Assembly: GCA_001464935.1 (NCBI GenBank) | Contig: LNEL01000053.1 | Location: 92,305 to 156,304 of the forward strand | DNA from: Gammaproteobacteria bacterium Ga0077536 | GTDB lineage: Bacteria > Pseudomonadota > Gammaproteobacteria > Ga0077536 | Length of the DNA stretch: 64,000 bases | Direction: 5' to 3' | Part shown: piece by piece, positions 50,135-61,946 of the stretch | How positions within the stretch are numbered: the stretch's first letter is position 1 | Layout: the number at the start of each line of letters is the position of its first letter | Program-made: the position numbers and the translations under genes | The notes under the pieces: generated by a model | Database searches by the model: none | Seen by the model: the letters and a program-made list of their open reading frames with translations, nothing else | Told to the model about the DNA's origin: nothing

Positions 50135-52726
50135 TCAGCGTGGGGCCGCGCCCTGGTGGGTCACGGCGCCGGCTTCACCGAGGTGCTCGGCCAGCGCATC
50201 GAGCAGCACCTGCTTCTTGATGGGCTTGGTGAGGTGGGCGGTACAGCCCGCGGCCAGGCTGCGCTCCATGTCTTCCTTCACCGCATGCGCCGTCAACGCG
50301 ATGATCGGCACCGGCAGTCGGCCATGGGCGGCTTCAAAGTCGCGAATCGCGCGGGTGGCCGTATGGCCGTCCATGACCGGCATCTGGACATCCATCAGAA
50401 TCAGGTCATAGGCCTGCTGACCAACGCAGGCGACGGCAATTGCGCCGTTTTCGGCCTCGTCGACGAGATAGGGCTGCTTCTTCAGGTAGGAACGGATCAG
50501 CAGCCGGTTGTCGGGATTGTCTTCGACCAGCAACACGCGCTTACCGACGCCCTGGCTTGCCGGCGGCGCGCGGTCCGCTGCCGGCGCCGGCACCGCGCGC
50601 CCCGCGGCGGCCAGGGTCTCGCGAAGTTCGCGACGCTTGATCGGTTTGGCGAGGAACACCGCACCCGGCAGTTGTCGCGTGCGGTCGATGTCCGGACCGA
50701 GGTTCGATGATTCGAGCAGCATGACGATCCGGCATTCGGGCGCAGCGGCGAGCACGCTGGCAGCGAGGGCGAAGCCATCACCGCCGGACATCCGCGCATC
50801 GCAGAACAGCCAGTCCAGGCGACCGCGTGCCGCGCGCAGGGCGTCGAGCGTGGCTAGAGCCGAGGCCGGATCTGCCGCGCAGCGCGTATCGCTGACGAGC
50901 CCGCGCAGGGCGTCCTGCAGCAGCTCACGCGCGGTCTGGCTGTCGTCGACGACCAGCGCCGAGACGTGGCCCGGCAGCGCGGCCAGCGGCGCGTCTGCCT
51001 TCGACGGCGACGTGGCTTCCGCGAACGGCACCTCGAAGCGGAAGGCGCTGCCCTCCCCTTCACGGCTCTCGACCCAGATGTGGCCGCCCATCATCTCGAC
51101 CAGCTTGCGCGAAATCGTGAGGCCGAGACCGGTGCCGCCGTACTTGCGCGTGGTCGACGAATCGACCTGGGTAAAGCTCGCAAAGATCTCCTGCTGCTTG
51201 TCGACCGGGATCCCGATGCCGGTGTCGCGCACCGAAATGCGGACCCAGCCTGGGGCGGAGAGGCGCTGCGCGTGTTCGACCGAGACGACAATCTCGCCGC
51301 GCTCAGTGAACTTGATCGCGTTGCCAACCAGATTCAGCACCACCTGCCGCAGCCGCGCGGGGTCGCCCTTCACACGGTCGGGCACTGCCGGCGCGATGCC
51401 GACCGCGAGTTCGAGCCCCTTCGCTGCCGTCTTGAGCGCGTAGATGTCGGCGGACTGTTCGATCAGTTCGACGAGGTCGAAATCGATCTGCTCCAGCATC
51501 AGCTGTCCGGCTTCGATCTTCGACAGATCCAGGATGTCGTTGACCAGGCTCAGCAGCGCCTCGCCGGCATTGCGGAACACGCCGACATAGCGTTCCTGAT
51601 CGCCGGACAACCCGGTCTCCGACAGCAACTCAGCCATGCCGATGATGGCGTTCAGCGGGGTGCGGATTTCGTGTGACATCGACGCGAGGAAATCGGATTT
51701 GACCCGCGACGCGGCGAGCGCCTGGTCACGCGTTTCAGCGAGTTCCTGCGTCTGGCGGCGAACCTGTTCTTCGATCACGCGGTTGCGCGCGGCGAGTTCA
51801 CGGGCCTGGAGTTCCTTCGCCCGCGCGAGCGCGATCAGCAGCAGCGTCACGCCCACGCTCAGGATCGAGGCCGTGAACAGCAGGCCCTTGTCGAGATCGC
51901 GCCAGTACAGACCCTTGTTGATCAGCAAGCGCACCGAGTAGCGCTCGAAGCGCACCTGGGAGCCCTCCTCGAGTTCGCGCAACAGGCCGCGCCGGCCATC
52001 CGTGTTGGCCTGCTTGCTGAACAGCAGCTTGCGGCCGCCGACGCCTTCGGATTCGAGAAACAGGTGCAGGGTCAGGCCAGAGTCGCTGACGAGGCCGCCG
52101 AGCAGACGCACCGGATCGATCTGCGCCACGACCAGCTCCCCATGATCGCCCGCAGCGCCTTCGGTAGGCACCGGCCGGGCCAGCCAGTAGCTGTTCGACT
52201 CGGTGCCATCCAGCGGAAAGACGACGGGCGTCACCGCCTGGTTCTCGAGCGCGCTGCGCAGGTCCGACGCGTAGGGCAGTTCGGAGCCGACGTTGAGCAC
52301 CGCCGGCAATTTCCCGGCGATCTGCAGACGCCGCTTGCGCAACACGAAATCGTTGCCCGACGCGGGGTCCCGGCGGTACCACGCGAGCGCGGTGACGAAC
52401 TCGTTCCGGCGCATCAATTCATCGCTCAGCCGATCGAACGAGGCCGACGCGACGTCATCCGAGGAGGCGCCGAGAAAGCCGGCGATCGCCTCGATCGCCT
52501 CGTGCGCCGCGCGCAGGCCCATCCGGGCAGTGTCGTCGACCGACAGGGACTCGAACGCAAACGCCTTGGTTTCCGCCTCGACCGCGTTGTCCCAGGCCAT
52601 CAGCAGGAGGACTCCCGAAAACGACAGGCCGAGCGCGGCCGCCACGAAATAGAAGAACCAGATCGAGGTGTGCCGGCGCGGTACGGGAAGCTCCGGCATC
52701 AACGGATCGCTGACAGGTACGGCCAT
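50135..52726 (-). CDS. Hybrid sensor histidine kinase with two receiver domains
   Basis: An 863-residue membrane kinase. One helix (FFYFVAAALGLSFSGVLLLM) and a second near residue 285 bracket a periplasmic sensor domain of about 240 residues. Then come the phosphoacceptor SHEIRTPLNAIIGMAELLS, the ATPase (NLVGNAIKFTERG, GTGLGLTISRKL), a first receiver (ALVVDDSQTARELL, LFCDARMSGG) and a second receiver (VLLVEDNPDNRLLIRS, LILMDVQMPVMDG). It lacks its own Hpt domain; the separate Hpt gene at 52736 supplies it. The three genes form a phosphorelay ending in the sigma-54 regulator at 53081. Confidence 0.92.
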   Translation of the reverse strand: MAVPVSDPLMPELPVPRRHTSIWFFYFVAAALGLSFSGVLLLMAWDNAVEAETKAFAFESLSVDDTARMGLRAAHEAIEAIAGFLGASSDDVASASFDRLSDELMRRNEFVTALAWYRRDPASGNDFVLRKRRLQIAGKLPAVLNVGSELPYASDLRSALENQAVTPVVFPLDGTESNSYWLARPVPTEGAAGDHGELVVAQIDPVRLLGGLVSDSGLTLHLFLESEGVGGRKLLFSKQANTDGRRGLLRELEEGSQVRFERYSVRLLINKGLYWRDLDKGLLFTASILSVGVTLLLIALARAKELQARELAARNRVIEEQVRRQTQELAETRDQALAASRVKSDFLASMSHEIRTPLNAIIGMAELLSETGLSGDQERYVGVFRNAGEALLSLVNDILDLSKIEAGQLMLEQIDFDLVELIEQSADIYALKTAAKGLELAVGIAPAVPDRVKGDPARLRQVVLNLVGNAIKFTERGEIVVSVEHAQRLSAPGWVRISVRDTGIGIPVDKQQEIFASFTQVDSSTTRKYGGTGLGLTISRKLVEMMGGHIWVESREGEGSAFRFEVPFAEATSPSKADAPLAALPGHVSALVVDDSQTARELLQDALRGLVSDTRCAADPASALATLDALRAARGRLDWLFCDARMSGGDGFALAASVLAAAPECRIVMLLESSNLGPDIDRTRQLPGAVFLAKPIKRRELRETLAAAGRAVPAPAADRAPPASQGVGKRVLLVEDNPDNRLLIRSYLKKQPYLVDEAENGAIAVACVGQQAYDLILMDVQMPVMDGHTATRAIRDFEAAHGRLPVPIIALTAHAVKEDMERSLAAGCTAHLTKPIKKQVLLDALAEHLGEAGAVTHQGAAPR

Positions 52727-52735
52727 GCCTCTTGC

Positions 52736-53038
52736 CTAGTCGAACACGGGCTCGACTCGCGCCAGGTAATCTTCGAGCTTGCGCACGGACGCTTCGATCG
52801 CGACCTTGTCCTGACGCAGCGCCGCCTGTTCGATTTCACCGCCATAATCGGTGATCGGATCGAAACCATAGCCGCCGCCGGCGCCCTTCATGCTGTGGCC
52901 GAGCAGACGGATTTTCGGATAATCGCCACTGTCGACCGCCGCCCTGATCTGGGTCACATCGTTGCGCCGGTTGTTGAGGAAACCGGGTATCAGATCTTCG
53001 AGATCCGGATCGATGCTGACTTTGATCTTCTCGCTCAT
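52736..53038 (-). CDS. Stand-alone Hpt phosphotransfer protein
   Basis: A 100-residue four-helix protein with the Hpt site LLGHSMKGAGGGYGF, active His48. It lies nine bases before the hybrid kinase gene and 42 bases after the response regulator gene on the same strand. It should pass phosphate from the hybrid kinase receiver to the partner regulator. Confidence 0.9.
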   Translation of the reverse strand: MSEKIKVSIDPDLEDLIPGFLNNRRNDVTQIRAAVDSGDYPKIRLLGHSMKGAGGGYGFDPITDYGGEIEQAALRQDKVAIEASVRKLEDYLARVEPVFD

Positions 53039-53080
53039 GCGTGTCTCCTGATCCGGCGCCTGCGCTCAGCCGGCGTGTGA

Positions 53081-54475
53081 CTATTCTGAATCTTCCTGTT
53101 CGGAATCCGCCCTGAAACTCGCGACTTCGATGCCGTGCAGCCCGAGCAGCTTGTAGAACTCGGTCCGGTTGCGGCCCGCGATGCGCGCCGCGGTGGCGAC
53201 ATTGCCATTGGCCACACGCATCACGCTGATCAGGTAGCGCCGCTCGAATGCATCGCGAGCTTCCTTCAGCGGCTGAATGCGGCCCGGCTTCTCGCGCAGC
53301 GCGCGCTGCGCCATCGTCAGGGCGATCACGTCGCCCTTGGTCAGGGTCGCACAGAGTTCTACGGTGTTGGCCAGCTGACGCACATTGCCGGGCCACGCAG
53401 CGGCGGTGAGATACTCGAGCGCCTCGGCGTCGAAGCGCTTTCTGCGCTGGTTGTGCCGGGTGGCATGCAGGCCCAGGAAATGTTCCAGCAGCAGCGGAAT
53501 GTCTTCGCGGCGTTCGGCGAGGCTCGGCATGTGCAGCGGCACGACGTTCAGGCGGTAATAGAGGTCTTCGCGAAACTCGCCGTCGCGCACCAGTTCATCG
53601 AGCTTGTTGTGGGTCGCGGAAATGATGCGCGCATTGACCGCCACCGAACGCGTAGCACCCACCGGACGCACCTGCAAATCCTGCAGGACGCGCAGCAGTT
53701 TCACCTGCAGACCAAGCGGCATGTCCCCGATCTCGTCCAGGAACATCGTGCCATTGTTCGCCGCCATGAACAGGCCCTCGTGGCGGTTGTTCGCGCCGGT
53801 GAAGGCCCCCTTCTCATGTCCGAACAGCTCGGACTCGAGCAGTTGCTCCGGAATGGCGCCGCAGTTGACGCCAATGAACGCGTGCGGCGCGCGCGGGCTC
53901 GCGTCGTGTATCGCGCGCGCGAGCACCTCCTTGCCGGTGCCGGTTTCGCCACTGATGAACACCGTGACGTCGCTCTGCGCGACCATCTCAGCCTGCTCCA
54001 GCAACTCCTGCATCAGCGCGCTGCGGTAGACGATGCGCTCACCGAAGGTGCCGTGCTGGCGCTTGCGCTGGAGCACCGCATCGACCTGTGCCGCGACTTC
54101 GGCGATCAGGCGCTCCTTGGCGATGGGTTTGGTCAGAAAGGCGGACGTGCCGAGGTGCGTGGCCTGCACCGCGTCGGGAATCTGGGCCTGGCCACTCAGC
54201 ATGATGACGGGCAGCAGCGGATTGCCGGCGTGAATCTCCTTCAGCAGGGCCATGCCATCCATGCCCTCCATGAAGAGATCGGTGACCACGACATCGGGCC
54301 TGGCAATCGCGATCTTCGACAGCGCGTCGGAGCCCGACCCGGCAGTCTGGATGCGAAAGCCGGCGCCCCGCAGCCAGGCCGAGGTCAGCTTCAGCATGTC
54401 GGGGTCGTCGTCGACGAGCAGCACCGTGCCAATCGGCCGGTCCTGGTCCGACGCCAGCGGGCTTTCGATGGTCAT
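53081..54475 (-). CDS. Sigma-54-dependent response regulator (NtrC family)
   Basis: A 464-residue regulator: receiver with TVLLVDDDPDMLKLTSAWLR and VVTDLFMEGMDGMALL (phosphoacceptor near residue 61), AAA domain with ISGETGTGKEVLARAI and HEKGAFTGANNRH, and a Fis-type helix-turn-helix (NVATAARIAGRNRTEFYKLL). The RNRTEFYKLL recognition helix resembles GlrR/YfhA-type regulators. It heads the phosphorelay operon. With PrsR it gives the window two RpoN activators, so either could drive the sigma-54 promoters listed here. Confidence 0.93.
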   Translation of the reverse strand: MTIESPLASDQDRPIGTVLLVDDDPDMLKLTSAWLRGAGFRIQTAGSGSDALSKIAIARPDVVVTDLFMEGMDGMALLKEIHAGNPLLPVIMLSGQAQIPDAVQATHLGTSAFLTKPIAKERLIAEVAAQVDAVLQRKRQHGTFGERIVYRSALMQELLEQAEMVAQSDVTVFISGETGTGKEVLARAIHDASPRAPHAFIGVNCGAIPEQLLESELFGHEKGAFTGANNRHEGLFMAANNGTMFLDEIGDMPLGLQVKLLRVLQDLQVRPVGATRSVAVNARIISATHNKLDELVRDGEFREDLYYRLNVVPLHMPSLAERREDIPLLLEHFLGLHATRHNQRRKRFDAEALEYLTAAAWPGNVRQLANTVELCATLTKGDVIALTMAQRALREKPGRIQPLKEARDAFERRYLISVMRVANGNVATAARIAGRNRTEFYKLLGLHGIEVASFRADSEQEDSE

Positions 54476-54567
54476 GTCAGTAGCACCACGCTTTCCATCT
54501 GTGGCATTCCGCGGTCAATTTTCAGCCCAGGCGCAGTCCGGCGTCCATGCCGGTATCGCTGAGCGCC

Positions 54568-56400
54568 CTATTCGACGGTCACGGACTTCGCCAGATTGCG
54601 CGGCTGGTCGACGTCGGCGCCCTTCAGGACCGCGACGTGATAGGCCAGCATCTGCAACGGCACCGTGTAGACGATAGGCGCGATCTCGTCCGGCACCGCC
54701 GGCACGGCCGTCACGTGGATGGCCTGGGTCGACGTCACCGCGACTTTCGAATCCGCAAAGATGTAAAGCTGGCCGCCACGCGCGCGCACTTCCTCGAGAT
54801 TCGATTTCAGCTTCTCGACGAGTTCGTTGTTCGGCGCGACCGCGATGACCGGCATCTCGTCGTCGACCAGCGCCAGGGGGCCGTGCTTCAGTTCGCCTGC
54901 GGGATAGGCTTCGGCGTGAATGTACGAGATTTCCTTCAGCTTCAGCGCACCTTCCATCGCGATCGGGTACATCGACCCGCGCCCGAGATACAGCGCGTGG
55001 TGCTTGTTGACGAAATGCTCGGCCAGTGCGCTGATCGCGTCGTTCAGTTCCAGCACCGCGTTGAGCTTGCCCGGCAGCGTCTGCAGCGCGGCCACCAGCT
55101 CACGTTCGCGCTCCGCTGAAATCCGATGACGACGGCCGAGCGCGATGGTCAGCAGCATCAGCGCCACGAGCTGGGTGGTGAAGGCCTTGGTCGACGCCAC
55201 GCCAATCTCGGGGCCGGCGCGGGTCATCAGCACGAGTTCCGACTCGCGCGTCAGCGAGCTCTCCGGCACGTTGCAGATGGCGAGCGAGTGCGCGTAGCCG
55301 GCGCGTTTCGCTTCGCGCAGCGCGGCGAGCGTGTCGGCTGTTTCGCCCGACTGGGAAATGGTGACGAACAGGGTGTCCGGCCCGATGACCGGGTTGCGGT
55401 ACCGGAACTCGCTCGCGACTTCGACCGAGCACGGCACACCGGCAAGCCCCTCGAGCCAGTACTTCGCGACCGTGCCCGCGTGAAAGCTGGTGCCACAGGC
55501 GACGATCGTCACGGCTTTCACGCGATCGAAAATGTCGCTGGCGCTCGCCCCGAAAATGGCATCGGCGACACGGTCGTTCTCGAGCCGGCCTTCGAGGGTT
55601 TCGGCCACGGCGCGCGGCTGGGTGAAGATTTCCTTCAGCATGAAATGGCGGTAACCGGACTTCTCGGCCGCATCGGCGCTCAATTTGGAGAGCGACTCGG
55701 GGCGGGTGACGCGCTGTCCACCGGCATCGTAAATCGTGATGCTGGTCCGCGTGATTTCGGCGATGTCGCCGTCTTCGAGGAAGATGAAGCGCTGCGTGAC
55801 GGGAAGCAACGCGAAGACATCGGACGCAATGAAGTTCTCGCCGATGCCGAGCCCGATCACCAGCGGGCTGCCGCGACGCGCAGCAACCAGGCGTTCCGGC
55901 GCATTGCGCGACATCACGCCGAACGCAAAGGCGCCATCGAGTTCGCGCGCCGCTGCCTGGACCGCGGCGAGCAGATCCTCACCCGCCTCGAGGAACTGGT
56001 GCACGAGATTGACCGCGACTTCGGTATCGGTGTCGGACGTGAACTCGTAGCCGTTCGCGGACTGGCGCTCGCGCAGTTCCGCATGGTTTTCGATGATGCC
56101 GTTGTGCACCAGCGCCACCAGATCGCGGCACACGTGCGGATGGGCATTGCGCGTGCTCGGGACGCCGTGGGTGGCCCAGCGGGTGTGTGCGATGCCGACC
56201 GTGCCGTCGAGCGGCTCATCGACCAGCACCTGTTCCAGGCCCGCCACCTTGCCCTGCACACGGCGCCGCTCGATCTCGTGGCCCGCGCCCAGCACGGCCA
56301 TGCCGGCGGAGTCGTAGCCTCGGTATTCAAGGCGTTTCAAGCCTTCGAGCAAGATGGGAGCCACATGCCTCTGCGCCACAGCGCCGACTATTCCGCACAT
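54568..56400 (-). CDS. glmS: Glutamine-fructose-6-phosphate aminotransferase
   Basis: A 610-residue enzyme of full length. Cys2 in [15 protein letters not shown] is the glutaminase nucleophile; the isomerase half has two SIS domains ([31 protein letters not shown]) and the C-terminal [13 protein letters not shown] is diagnostic. It makes glucosamine 6-phosphate, the entry to UDP-GlcNAc for peptidoglycan, LPS and the exopolysaccharide. Its place next to the EPS/phosphorelay genes may help precursor supply, although glmS is a housekeeping gene. Confidence 0.98.
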   Translation of the reverse strand: MCGIVGAVAQRHVAPILLEGLKRLEYRGYDSAGMAVLGAGHEIERRRVQGKVAGLEQVLVDEPLDGTVGIAHTRWATHGVPSTRNAHPHVCRDLVALVHNGIIENHAELRERQSANGYEFTSDTDTEVAVNLVHQFLEAGEDLLAAVQAAARELDGAFAFGVMSRNAPERLVAARRGSPLVIGLGIGENFIASDVFALLPVTQRFIFLEDGDIAEITRTSITIYDAGGQRVTRPESLSKLSADAAEKSGYRHFMLKEIFTQPRAVAETLEGRLENDRVADAIFGASASDIFDRVKAVTIVACGTSFHAGTVAKYWLEGLAGVPCSVEVASEFRYRNPVIGPDTLFVTISQSGETADTLAALREAKRAGYAHSLAICNVPESSLTRESELVLMTRAGPEIGVASTKAFTTQLVALMLLTIALGRRHRISAERERELVAALQTLPGKLNAVLELNDAISALAEHFVNKHHALYLGRGSMYPIAMEGALKLKEISYIHAEAYPAGELKHGPLALVDDEMPVIAVAPNNELVEKLKSNLEEVRARGGQLYIFADSKVAVTSTQAIHVTAVPAVPDEIAPIVYTVPLQMLAYHVAVLKGADVDQPRNLAKSVTVE

Positions 56401-56496
56401 ATTTTCTCAGCCCACTCCAGAACTTACCGTTGATTTGAGTATAGCGAACGAGACTTCGAGACCGCCGCCCGATTCGCAACCAATTGTGTATCGGCC

Positions 56497-56994
56497 TCAA
56501 TCTGCCGCACGTTGATCTATTTCGTCATCGAGGGCCTGCCTGGCGCGCACGACCTGCGTTGGCGTCAGCGCATCACCCATCAGGGCCAGGTAGTCCAGTG
56601 CGCGCGCGTTGCCGCGCTCGGCAGCTTCCGTGAACCAGGCAAAGGCCTTGAAATCGTCCTGGCGTACGCCGAGTCCCCGCAGGTAGAGCACACCCAGATT
56701 ACGCTGAGCATCGGCGTTGCCCCGTCTGGCCGCGCGCTCGAACCAGGTGCCCGCTTCGCTGAAATTGCGCTCGACCCCGGCGCCGACGTAATAGTGCACG
56801 CCGACCAGATTCAGGGCTGCCGGATCGCCGTCTGCGGCACGGGACCGCGCGGCCGCGATTGAGCGCTCGAAGCGCCCTGTGCTGAACAGGGAAGCAGGAT
56901 CGTCGGGGCCGGCACAGGCGGCGAGCTGACACAGCAGTGCCGCCGCCAGCGCGCTGCGCAAAGAGCATTCCAGCAACATCTGGATGGCGGTCAT
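56497..56994 (-). CDS. Sel1-repeat lipoprotein
   Basis: A 165-residue protein with a lipoprotein signal (LAAALLCQLAAC, lipidated Cys27 from the ATG at 56994; an ATG five codons later would also serve). Two to three Sel1-like repeats follow (ALNLVGVHYYVGAGVERNFS, AQRNLGVLYLRGLGVRQDDF, AFAWFTEAAERGNARAL). Such repeats bind proteins. It lies downstream of tRNA-Pro on the same strand. Function unknown. Confidence 0.75.
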   Translation of the reverse strand: MTAIQMLLECSLRSALAAALLCQLAACAGPDDPASLFSTGRFERSIAAARSRAADGDPAALNLVGVHYYVGAGVERNFSEAGTWFERAARRGNADAQRNLGVLYLRGLGVRQDDFKAFAWFTEAAERGNARALDYLALMGDALTPTQVVRARQALDDEIDQRAAD

Positions 56995-57017
56995 CAGGAA
57001 CCTGTCTGCTTCGTAAG

Positions 57018-57095
<78 letters not shown>

Positions 57096-57216
57096 ACTGA
57101 TTACGAACGAGACAGGTTTGACGGCGAAAACAGGAAGCCGGCGTTCCTTGCCCGACGGCCTGGCGGCGTCGGACGCTTGCATGGCGGGCGGAAATTCCGG
57201 GCCGCGGGCGCCGCTT

Positions 57217-57573
57217 TCAGCGACGCAGGATGTCCAGCACCTCTTCGAGCTCGATCCGCAGCTGGCGGACGATCTGCTGGCTCATGCTGCTGTCGGCCTT
57301 GACCTCATCGCCGGCGAGACGCTGGCGCGCGCCGCCGATCGTGAAACCGTGATCGTACAGCAGGCTGCGGATCTGGCGAATCAGGATGACGTCCTGCCGC
57401 TGGTAGTACCGGCGGTTGCCACGTCGCTTGATTGGCTTGAGTTGCGGGAACTCCTGTTCCCAGTAGCGAAGGACGTGCGGCTTGACGGCGCAGAGGTCGC
57501 TGACTTCGCCAATCGTGAAGTAGCGCTTGCCCGGAATCGCCGGCAGCAGATTATTGTTCGATACTTCCAGCAT
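57217..57573 (-). CDS. MerR family transcriptional regulator
   Basis: A 118-residue protein with the MerR winged helix ([40 protein letters not shown]) and a coiled-coil tail, no metal-binding cysteines. This short MerR protein next to ihfA is conserved in many proteobacteria; its targets are unknown. The ATG at 57573 lies inside the last codons of ihfA (23-base overlap), indicating translational coupling. Confidence 0.93.
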   Translation of the reverse strand: MLEVSNNNLLPAIPGKRYFTIGEVSDLCAVKPHVLRYWEQEFPQLKPIKRRGNRRYYQRQDVILIRQIRSLLYDHGFTIGGARQRLAGDEVKADSSMSQQIVRQLRIELEEVLDILRR

Positions 57574-57853
57574 ACGCTTCTACTCGCGCTTTGAGCTTCT
57601 GCCCCGGCCGGAAAGTGACGACGCGGCGGGCGGAGATGGGGATCTCCTCGCCGGTCTTCGGGTTGCGGCCCGGACGCTGGTTCTTGTTTCGCAGGTCGAA
57701 ATTGCCGAAACCCGACAGCTTCACCTGTTGCCCTTGCTCCAGGGAGGAGCGGATTTCTTCAAAGAACGCTTCGACCAGTTCTTTGGCCTCGCGCTTGTTC
57801 AAACCGAGATCGTCGAAGAGACGTTCTGCCATGTCTGCCTTGGTCAACGCCAT
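57551..57853 (-). CDS. ihfA: Integration host factor subunit alpha
   Basis: A 100-residue DNA-bending protein, near identical in layout to E. coli IHF-alpha: [20 protein letters not shown], then [20 protein letters not shown] with the DNA-intercalating arm [12 protein letters not shown]. It pairs with IhfB and bends DNA between enhancer and sigma-54 promoter, which is relevant for the RpoN promoters in this window. It sits after pheT with two bases between. Confidence 0.98.
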   Translation of the reverse strand: MALTKADMAERLFDDLGLNKREAKELVEAFFEEIRSSLEQGQQVKLSGFGNFDLRNKNQRPGRNPKTGEEIPISARRVVTFRPGQKLKARVEAYAGSIEQ

Positions 57854-57855
57854 CT

Positions 57856-60225
57856 CTAGGTCCTCAACACTCCATTGAGGTCGCGCCCGACCGCTTCGAC
57901 GACACCGGCGACCATTACGTCTATCTCAGTGTCGGTAAGAGTGCTGGATGCGGATTGGAAAATCAAGCCCAGAGCAAGGCTTTTTTTGCCTGAATCAATG
58001 CCTTGCCCACGATACACATCAAACAACTGAAGGTCGCGTAACGCCTCGCCGCAGGCCCCTGAAACGCAGTCGAGCACGGCCTGCGCGGCGACGGATTCGG
58101 CGACGATCAGCGCCAGATCGCGACGCACGCTCGGGAACCGGGATAGCGGCTGGAAGGCCGGCACCGCGGGCGCGCCCAGCGCGTCCCACGCGATCTCGAA
58201 GCCCAGCGCATTCCCCTGCAAGTCCATGATTCGCAAAGTTTTCGGATGCAGGCTCCCGAGCGTTGCGACGCACCGATCGCCGTGCATGACGCGCGCATAC
58301 TGGCGCGGATGGAAGGCGGGATGGGTGGCGGCCTCGAAGCGCAACTCGCGGCACCCCAGCGCTGCGAGCAGCAGGCCGAGTTCCTGCTTCAGGTCGAAGA
58401 AGTCGGCTTCCGCGGCGGCCATGCTCCACTGCGGCGGTACGACACGGCCGACGACCACCCCTGCCAATTGGTTTTTCTGTATTAATTCATTGTCTTGGCG
58501 GACAAAAATCAGACCATGCTCGAACAGGCGGACATCGTGCTGCTGACGATTGCGATTGAAGCGCGCGGCAGCCAGCAGGCCCGGCAGCAGGCTTGGGCGC
58601 ATCACGCTCATGTCAGAGGCGATCGGGTTCGACAGCGCTATCGTCGGCGTCTCGGGGCTGAACGCCTGGTGCGCGGACTCCGGAATGAAGCTGAAGGTCA
58701 CTGCCTCGAAATAGCCGTGGGCGACGAGCGTGTCGCGCGCGCGCCCCAGGCTGACCGCCGGCGCCCTGACGCCGATCTTCAACGCGCCACGCGGCATCGT
58801 TTCGGGAATCGCGGCGTAACCAACCAGCCGTGCGACCTCCTCGACGAGATCGATCTCGCGGCCCAGATCGGTCCGCCACGACGGAGGCTGCACCTGCCAG
58901 TCCTCGCCGTGCGCGGCGACGGCCATGCCGAGCCGTTCGAAGCAGCCCTGCACGACGGCCGGTCCCGGATCGATGCCGAGTACCTCGGGCACCCGGCGGG
59001 GGCGAAAACCGATCGCTGCGCGTGACGGACGGTGGTTGGTGGCGATGACATCGTTGACCGGCCCCGCGACACCGCCGCAGCAGGCCAGCACCAGCGCGGT
59101 TGCGCGTTCGATTGCCCGTCGCTGGCCGTCCGGGTCCACGCCGCGCTCGAAGCGGTGCGAGGCGTCCGTGTGCAGCCCATGCCGGCGTGCGGTGCGCGAC
59201 AGGGCGATGGGTTCGAAACAGGCGCTCTCGAGCAGGATGTCGCGGGTGGCGTCGCCGACGCCGGACGCGAGCCCGCCCATCACGCCCGCCAGCGCCAGCG
59301 GGACCTGCGCGTTGGCAATCACCAGCGCATCGGCCGGCAGCGTCAGCGTCGTGCCGTCGAGCAGCTCGAGCGCTTCGCCGTCACGGGCCCAGCGCACATG
59401 GATGTCACCCTGCGTGGCGGCCAGGTCGAATGCGTGCATCGGCTGCCCGAGTTCGAGCATCACATAGTTCGTGATGTCGACGACCGCGCTGATCGAGCGC
59501 ACGCCGCAGCGACGCAGGCGTTCCCTCATCCACAGCGGCGCGGGCCGCGAGACATCGACCTGCCGGATGACGCGTCCGGCATAGCGCGAGCATGCTTCCG
59601 GCACGTGCAGCGTCACTGCCGGCAGCATCGTGTCTGCCGCAGCGACGGCGGGCACCGAGGGCGCCGGTGGCGGCCGCCCGGCCAACGCCGCGACTTCGCG
59701 GGCAAGACCGAGCAGCGACAGACAGTCGCCGCGATTGGGCGTCAGGCCGAGTTCGACGACCGTGTCGTCGAGCTTCATCGTGTCCGTCAGGGAGGCACCG
59801 GGCACCGCCGTGTCGTCGAGTTCGAGCAGTCCGCCAGCGTCATCACCGAGCGCGAGCTCCGCCGCCGAGCACAGCATGCCCATCGAGCGCACGCCGCGAA
59901 TGTCCGCGGCCTCGATGCGGCGACCATCGGGCAGCACGCTACCCACGGGGACGAAAGGCGCCAGCAGGCCGACGCGCGCATTCGGCGCACCACAGACGAC
60001 TTCGAGTTCGCCGCGCGGCCCCAGATCGACGGTGCACAGTCGCAGGCTGTCGGCCTGCGGGTGGGCGCGCACGGCCGCGATGCGGGCGACGATGGCGGGG
60101 CACGATTCGGCGACGAGCTCGATGGCGTCGACTTCGAGGCCTGCCATCGTGAGGCGCTCGGCGAGCGCCGCGGAGTCCCACGGCACATCGACCCAGTCCC
60201 GCAACCATTCGACGCTGTACTTCAT
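57856..60225 (-). CDS. pheT: Phenylalanine-tRNA ligase beta subunit
   Basis: A 789-residue subunit of standard length. It has the N-terminal tRNA-binding domain ([20 protein letters not shown]), the B3/4 editing region, the B5 domain and the C-terminal anticodon-binding domain ([20 protein letters not shown]). With PheS it charges tRNA-Phe. It follows pheS by 37 bases in the usual operon order. Confidence 0.98.
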   Translation of the reverse strand: MKYSVEWLRDWVDVPWDSAALAERLTMAGLEVDAIELVAESCPAIVARIAAVRAHPQADSLRLCTVDLGPRGELEVVCGAPNARVGLLAPFVPVGSVLPDGRRIEAADIRGVRSMGMLCSAAELALGDDAGGLLELDDTAVPGASLTDTMKLDDTVVELGLTPNRGDCLSLLGLAREVAALAGRPPPAPSVPAVAAADTMLPAVTLHVPEACSRYAGRVIRQVDVSRPAPLWMRERLRRCGVRSISAVVDITNYVMLELGQPMHAFDLAATQGDIHVRWARDGEALELLDGTTLTLPADALVIANAQVPLALAGVMGGLASGVGDATRDILLESACFEPIALSRTARRHGLHTDASHRFERGVDPDGQRRAIERATALVLACCGGVAGPVNDVIATNHRPSRAAIGFRPRRVPEVLGIDPGPAVVQGCFERLGMAVAAHGEDWQVQPPSWRTDLGREIDLVEEVARLVGYAAIPETMPRGALKIGVRAPAVSLGRARDTLVAHGYFEAVTFSFIPESAHQAFSPETPTIALSNPIASDMSVMRPSLLPGLLAAARFNRNRQQHDVRLFEHGLIFVRQDNELIQKNQLAGVVVGRVVPPQWSMAAAEADFFDLKQELGLLLAALGCRELRFEAATHPAFHPRQYARVMHGDRCVATLGSLHPKTLRIMDLQGNALGFEIAWDALGAPAVPAFQPLSRFPSVRRDLALIVAESVAAQAVLDCVSGACGEALRDLQLFDVYRGQGIDSGKKSLALGLIFQSASSTLTDTEIDVMVAGVVEAVGRDLNGVLRT

Positions 60226-60262
60226 CGCTCGCCCACCGGATTAACGGAGCATGCCGGGCAGT

Positions 60263-61291
<1,029 letters not shown>

Positions 61292-61294
61292 TCA

Positions 61295-61317
61295 CTGCCG
61301 GGCGGAGCGCCCGGCAG
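61295..61317 (-). terminator. Hairpin between rplT and pheS
   Basis: CTGCCGGGCG and CGCCCGGCAG form a perfect ten-base stem around a three-base loop, 22 bases after the rplT stop. No T run follows, so it is a candidate attenuator or processing site between the ribosomal and synthetase genes rather than a strong terminator. Confidence 0.6.
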
Positions 61318-61339
61318 GATGGACAGGCCGCGCTGAGAC

Positions 61340-61705
61340 TCAGGCGGCAGCGGCGAGAGCGGCTTTCGCGCGCTCGGCAAGCTCGGTGAACACCGCCGGC
61401 TCGTGCACGGCGAGGTCGGCCAGCACCTTGCGGTCGACTTCGATCGAGGCCTTCAGCAGGCCGTTGATCATGCGCGAATAGGTGGTGCCGTTGAGGCGCG
61501 CCGCCGCGTTGATGCGGACGACCCACAGCGCACGGAATTCACGCTTCTTCTGCTTGCGATCGCGATAGGCGTACTGGCCGGCCTTGGTGACCGCCTGCGT
61601 CGCAACCCGGAAAACATTCTTACGGCGGCCGTAATAGCCTTTCGCCCGCTTGAGCACCTTCTTGTGCCGCGCGTGGGCGATCGTTCCGCGTTTAACTCGT
61701 GCCAT
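61340..61705 (-). CDS. rplT: Large ribosomal subunit protein L20
   Basis: A 121-residue protein, start [20 protein letters not shown], of standard length. It binds 23S rRNA early in assembly and, in related bacteria, represses its own operon through the leader of rpmI. It follows rpmI by 25 bases. Confidence 0.98.
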   Translation of the reverse strand: MARVKRGTIAHARHKKVLKRAKGYYGRRKNVFRVATQAVTKAGQYAYRDRKQKKREFRALWVVRINAAARLNGTTYSRMINGLLKASIEVDRKVLADLAVHEPAVFTELAERAKAALAAAA

Positions 61706-61730
61706 GGGATTTCAATCTCGCGTTAGATAA

Positions 61731-61925
61731 TCAAAGCGACGGGAGCATCCGCTCGACGCTGTACTGATCGACGGCCGCCACCATGGTGGTGCCGCGCAGC
61801 TGACGCTTACGCTTCTGGCTCTTCTTGGTCAGGATGTGGTTCTTGAACGACTGGCGCCGCTTGAACCCGTTGGCCGTTTTCGCAAAGCGCTTGGCGGCGC
61901 CACGGTTGCTCTTCAGTTTAGGCAT
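61731..61925 (-). CDS. rpmI: Large ribosomal subunit protein L35
   Basis: A 64-residue basic protein, [20 protein letters not shown], standard for L35. It lies 21 bases after infC in the conserved order infC-rpmI-rplT. Confidence 0.98.
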   Translation of the reverse strand: MPKLKSNRGAAKRFAKTANGFKRRQSFKNHILTKKSQKRKRQLRGTTMVAAVDQYSVERMLPSL

Positions 61926-61946
61926 GTCTACCTGTCCTTAACGTGT

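Noticed and set aside
54473..54500. GG-N10-GC spacing near the start of the sigma-54 regulator gene at 53081
   Set aside because: The predicted start of transcription would fall inside the coding region, after the ATG, and the inner bases match poorly.
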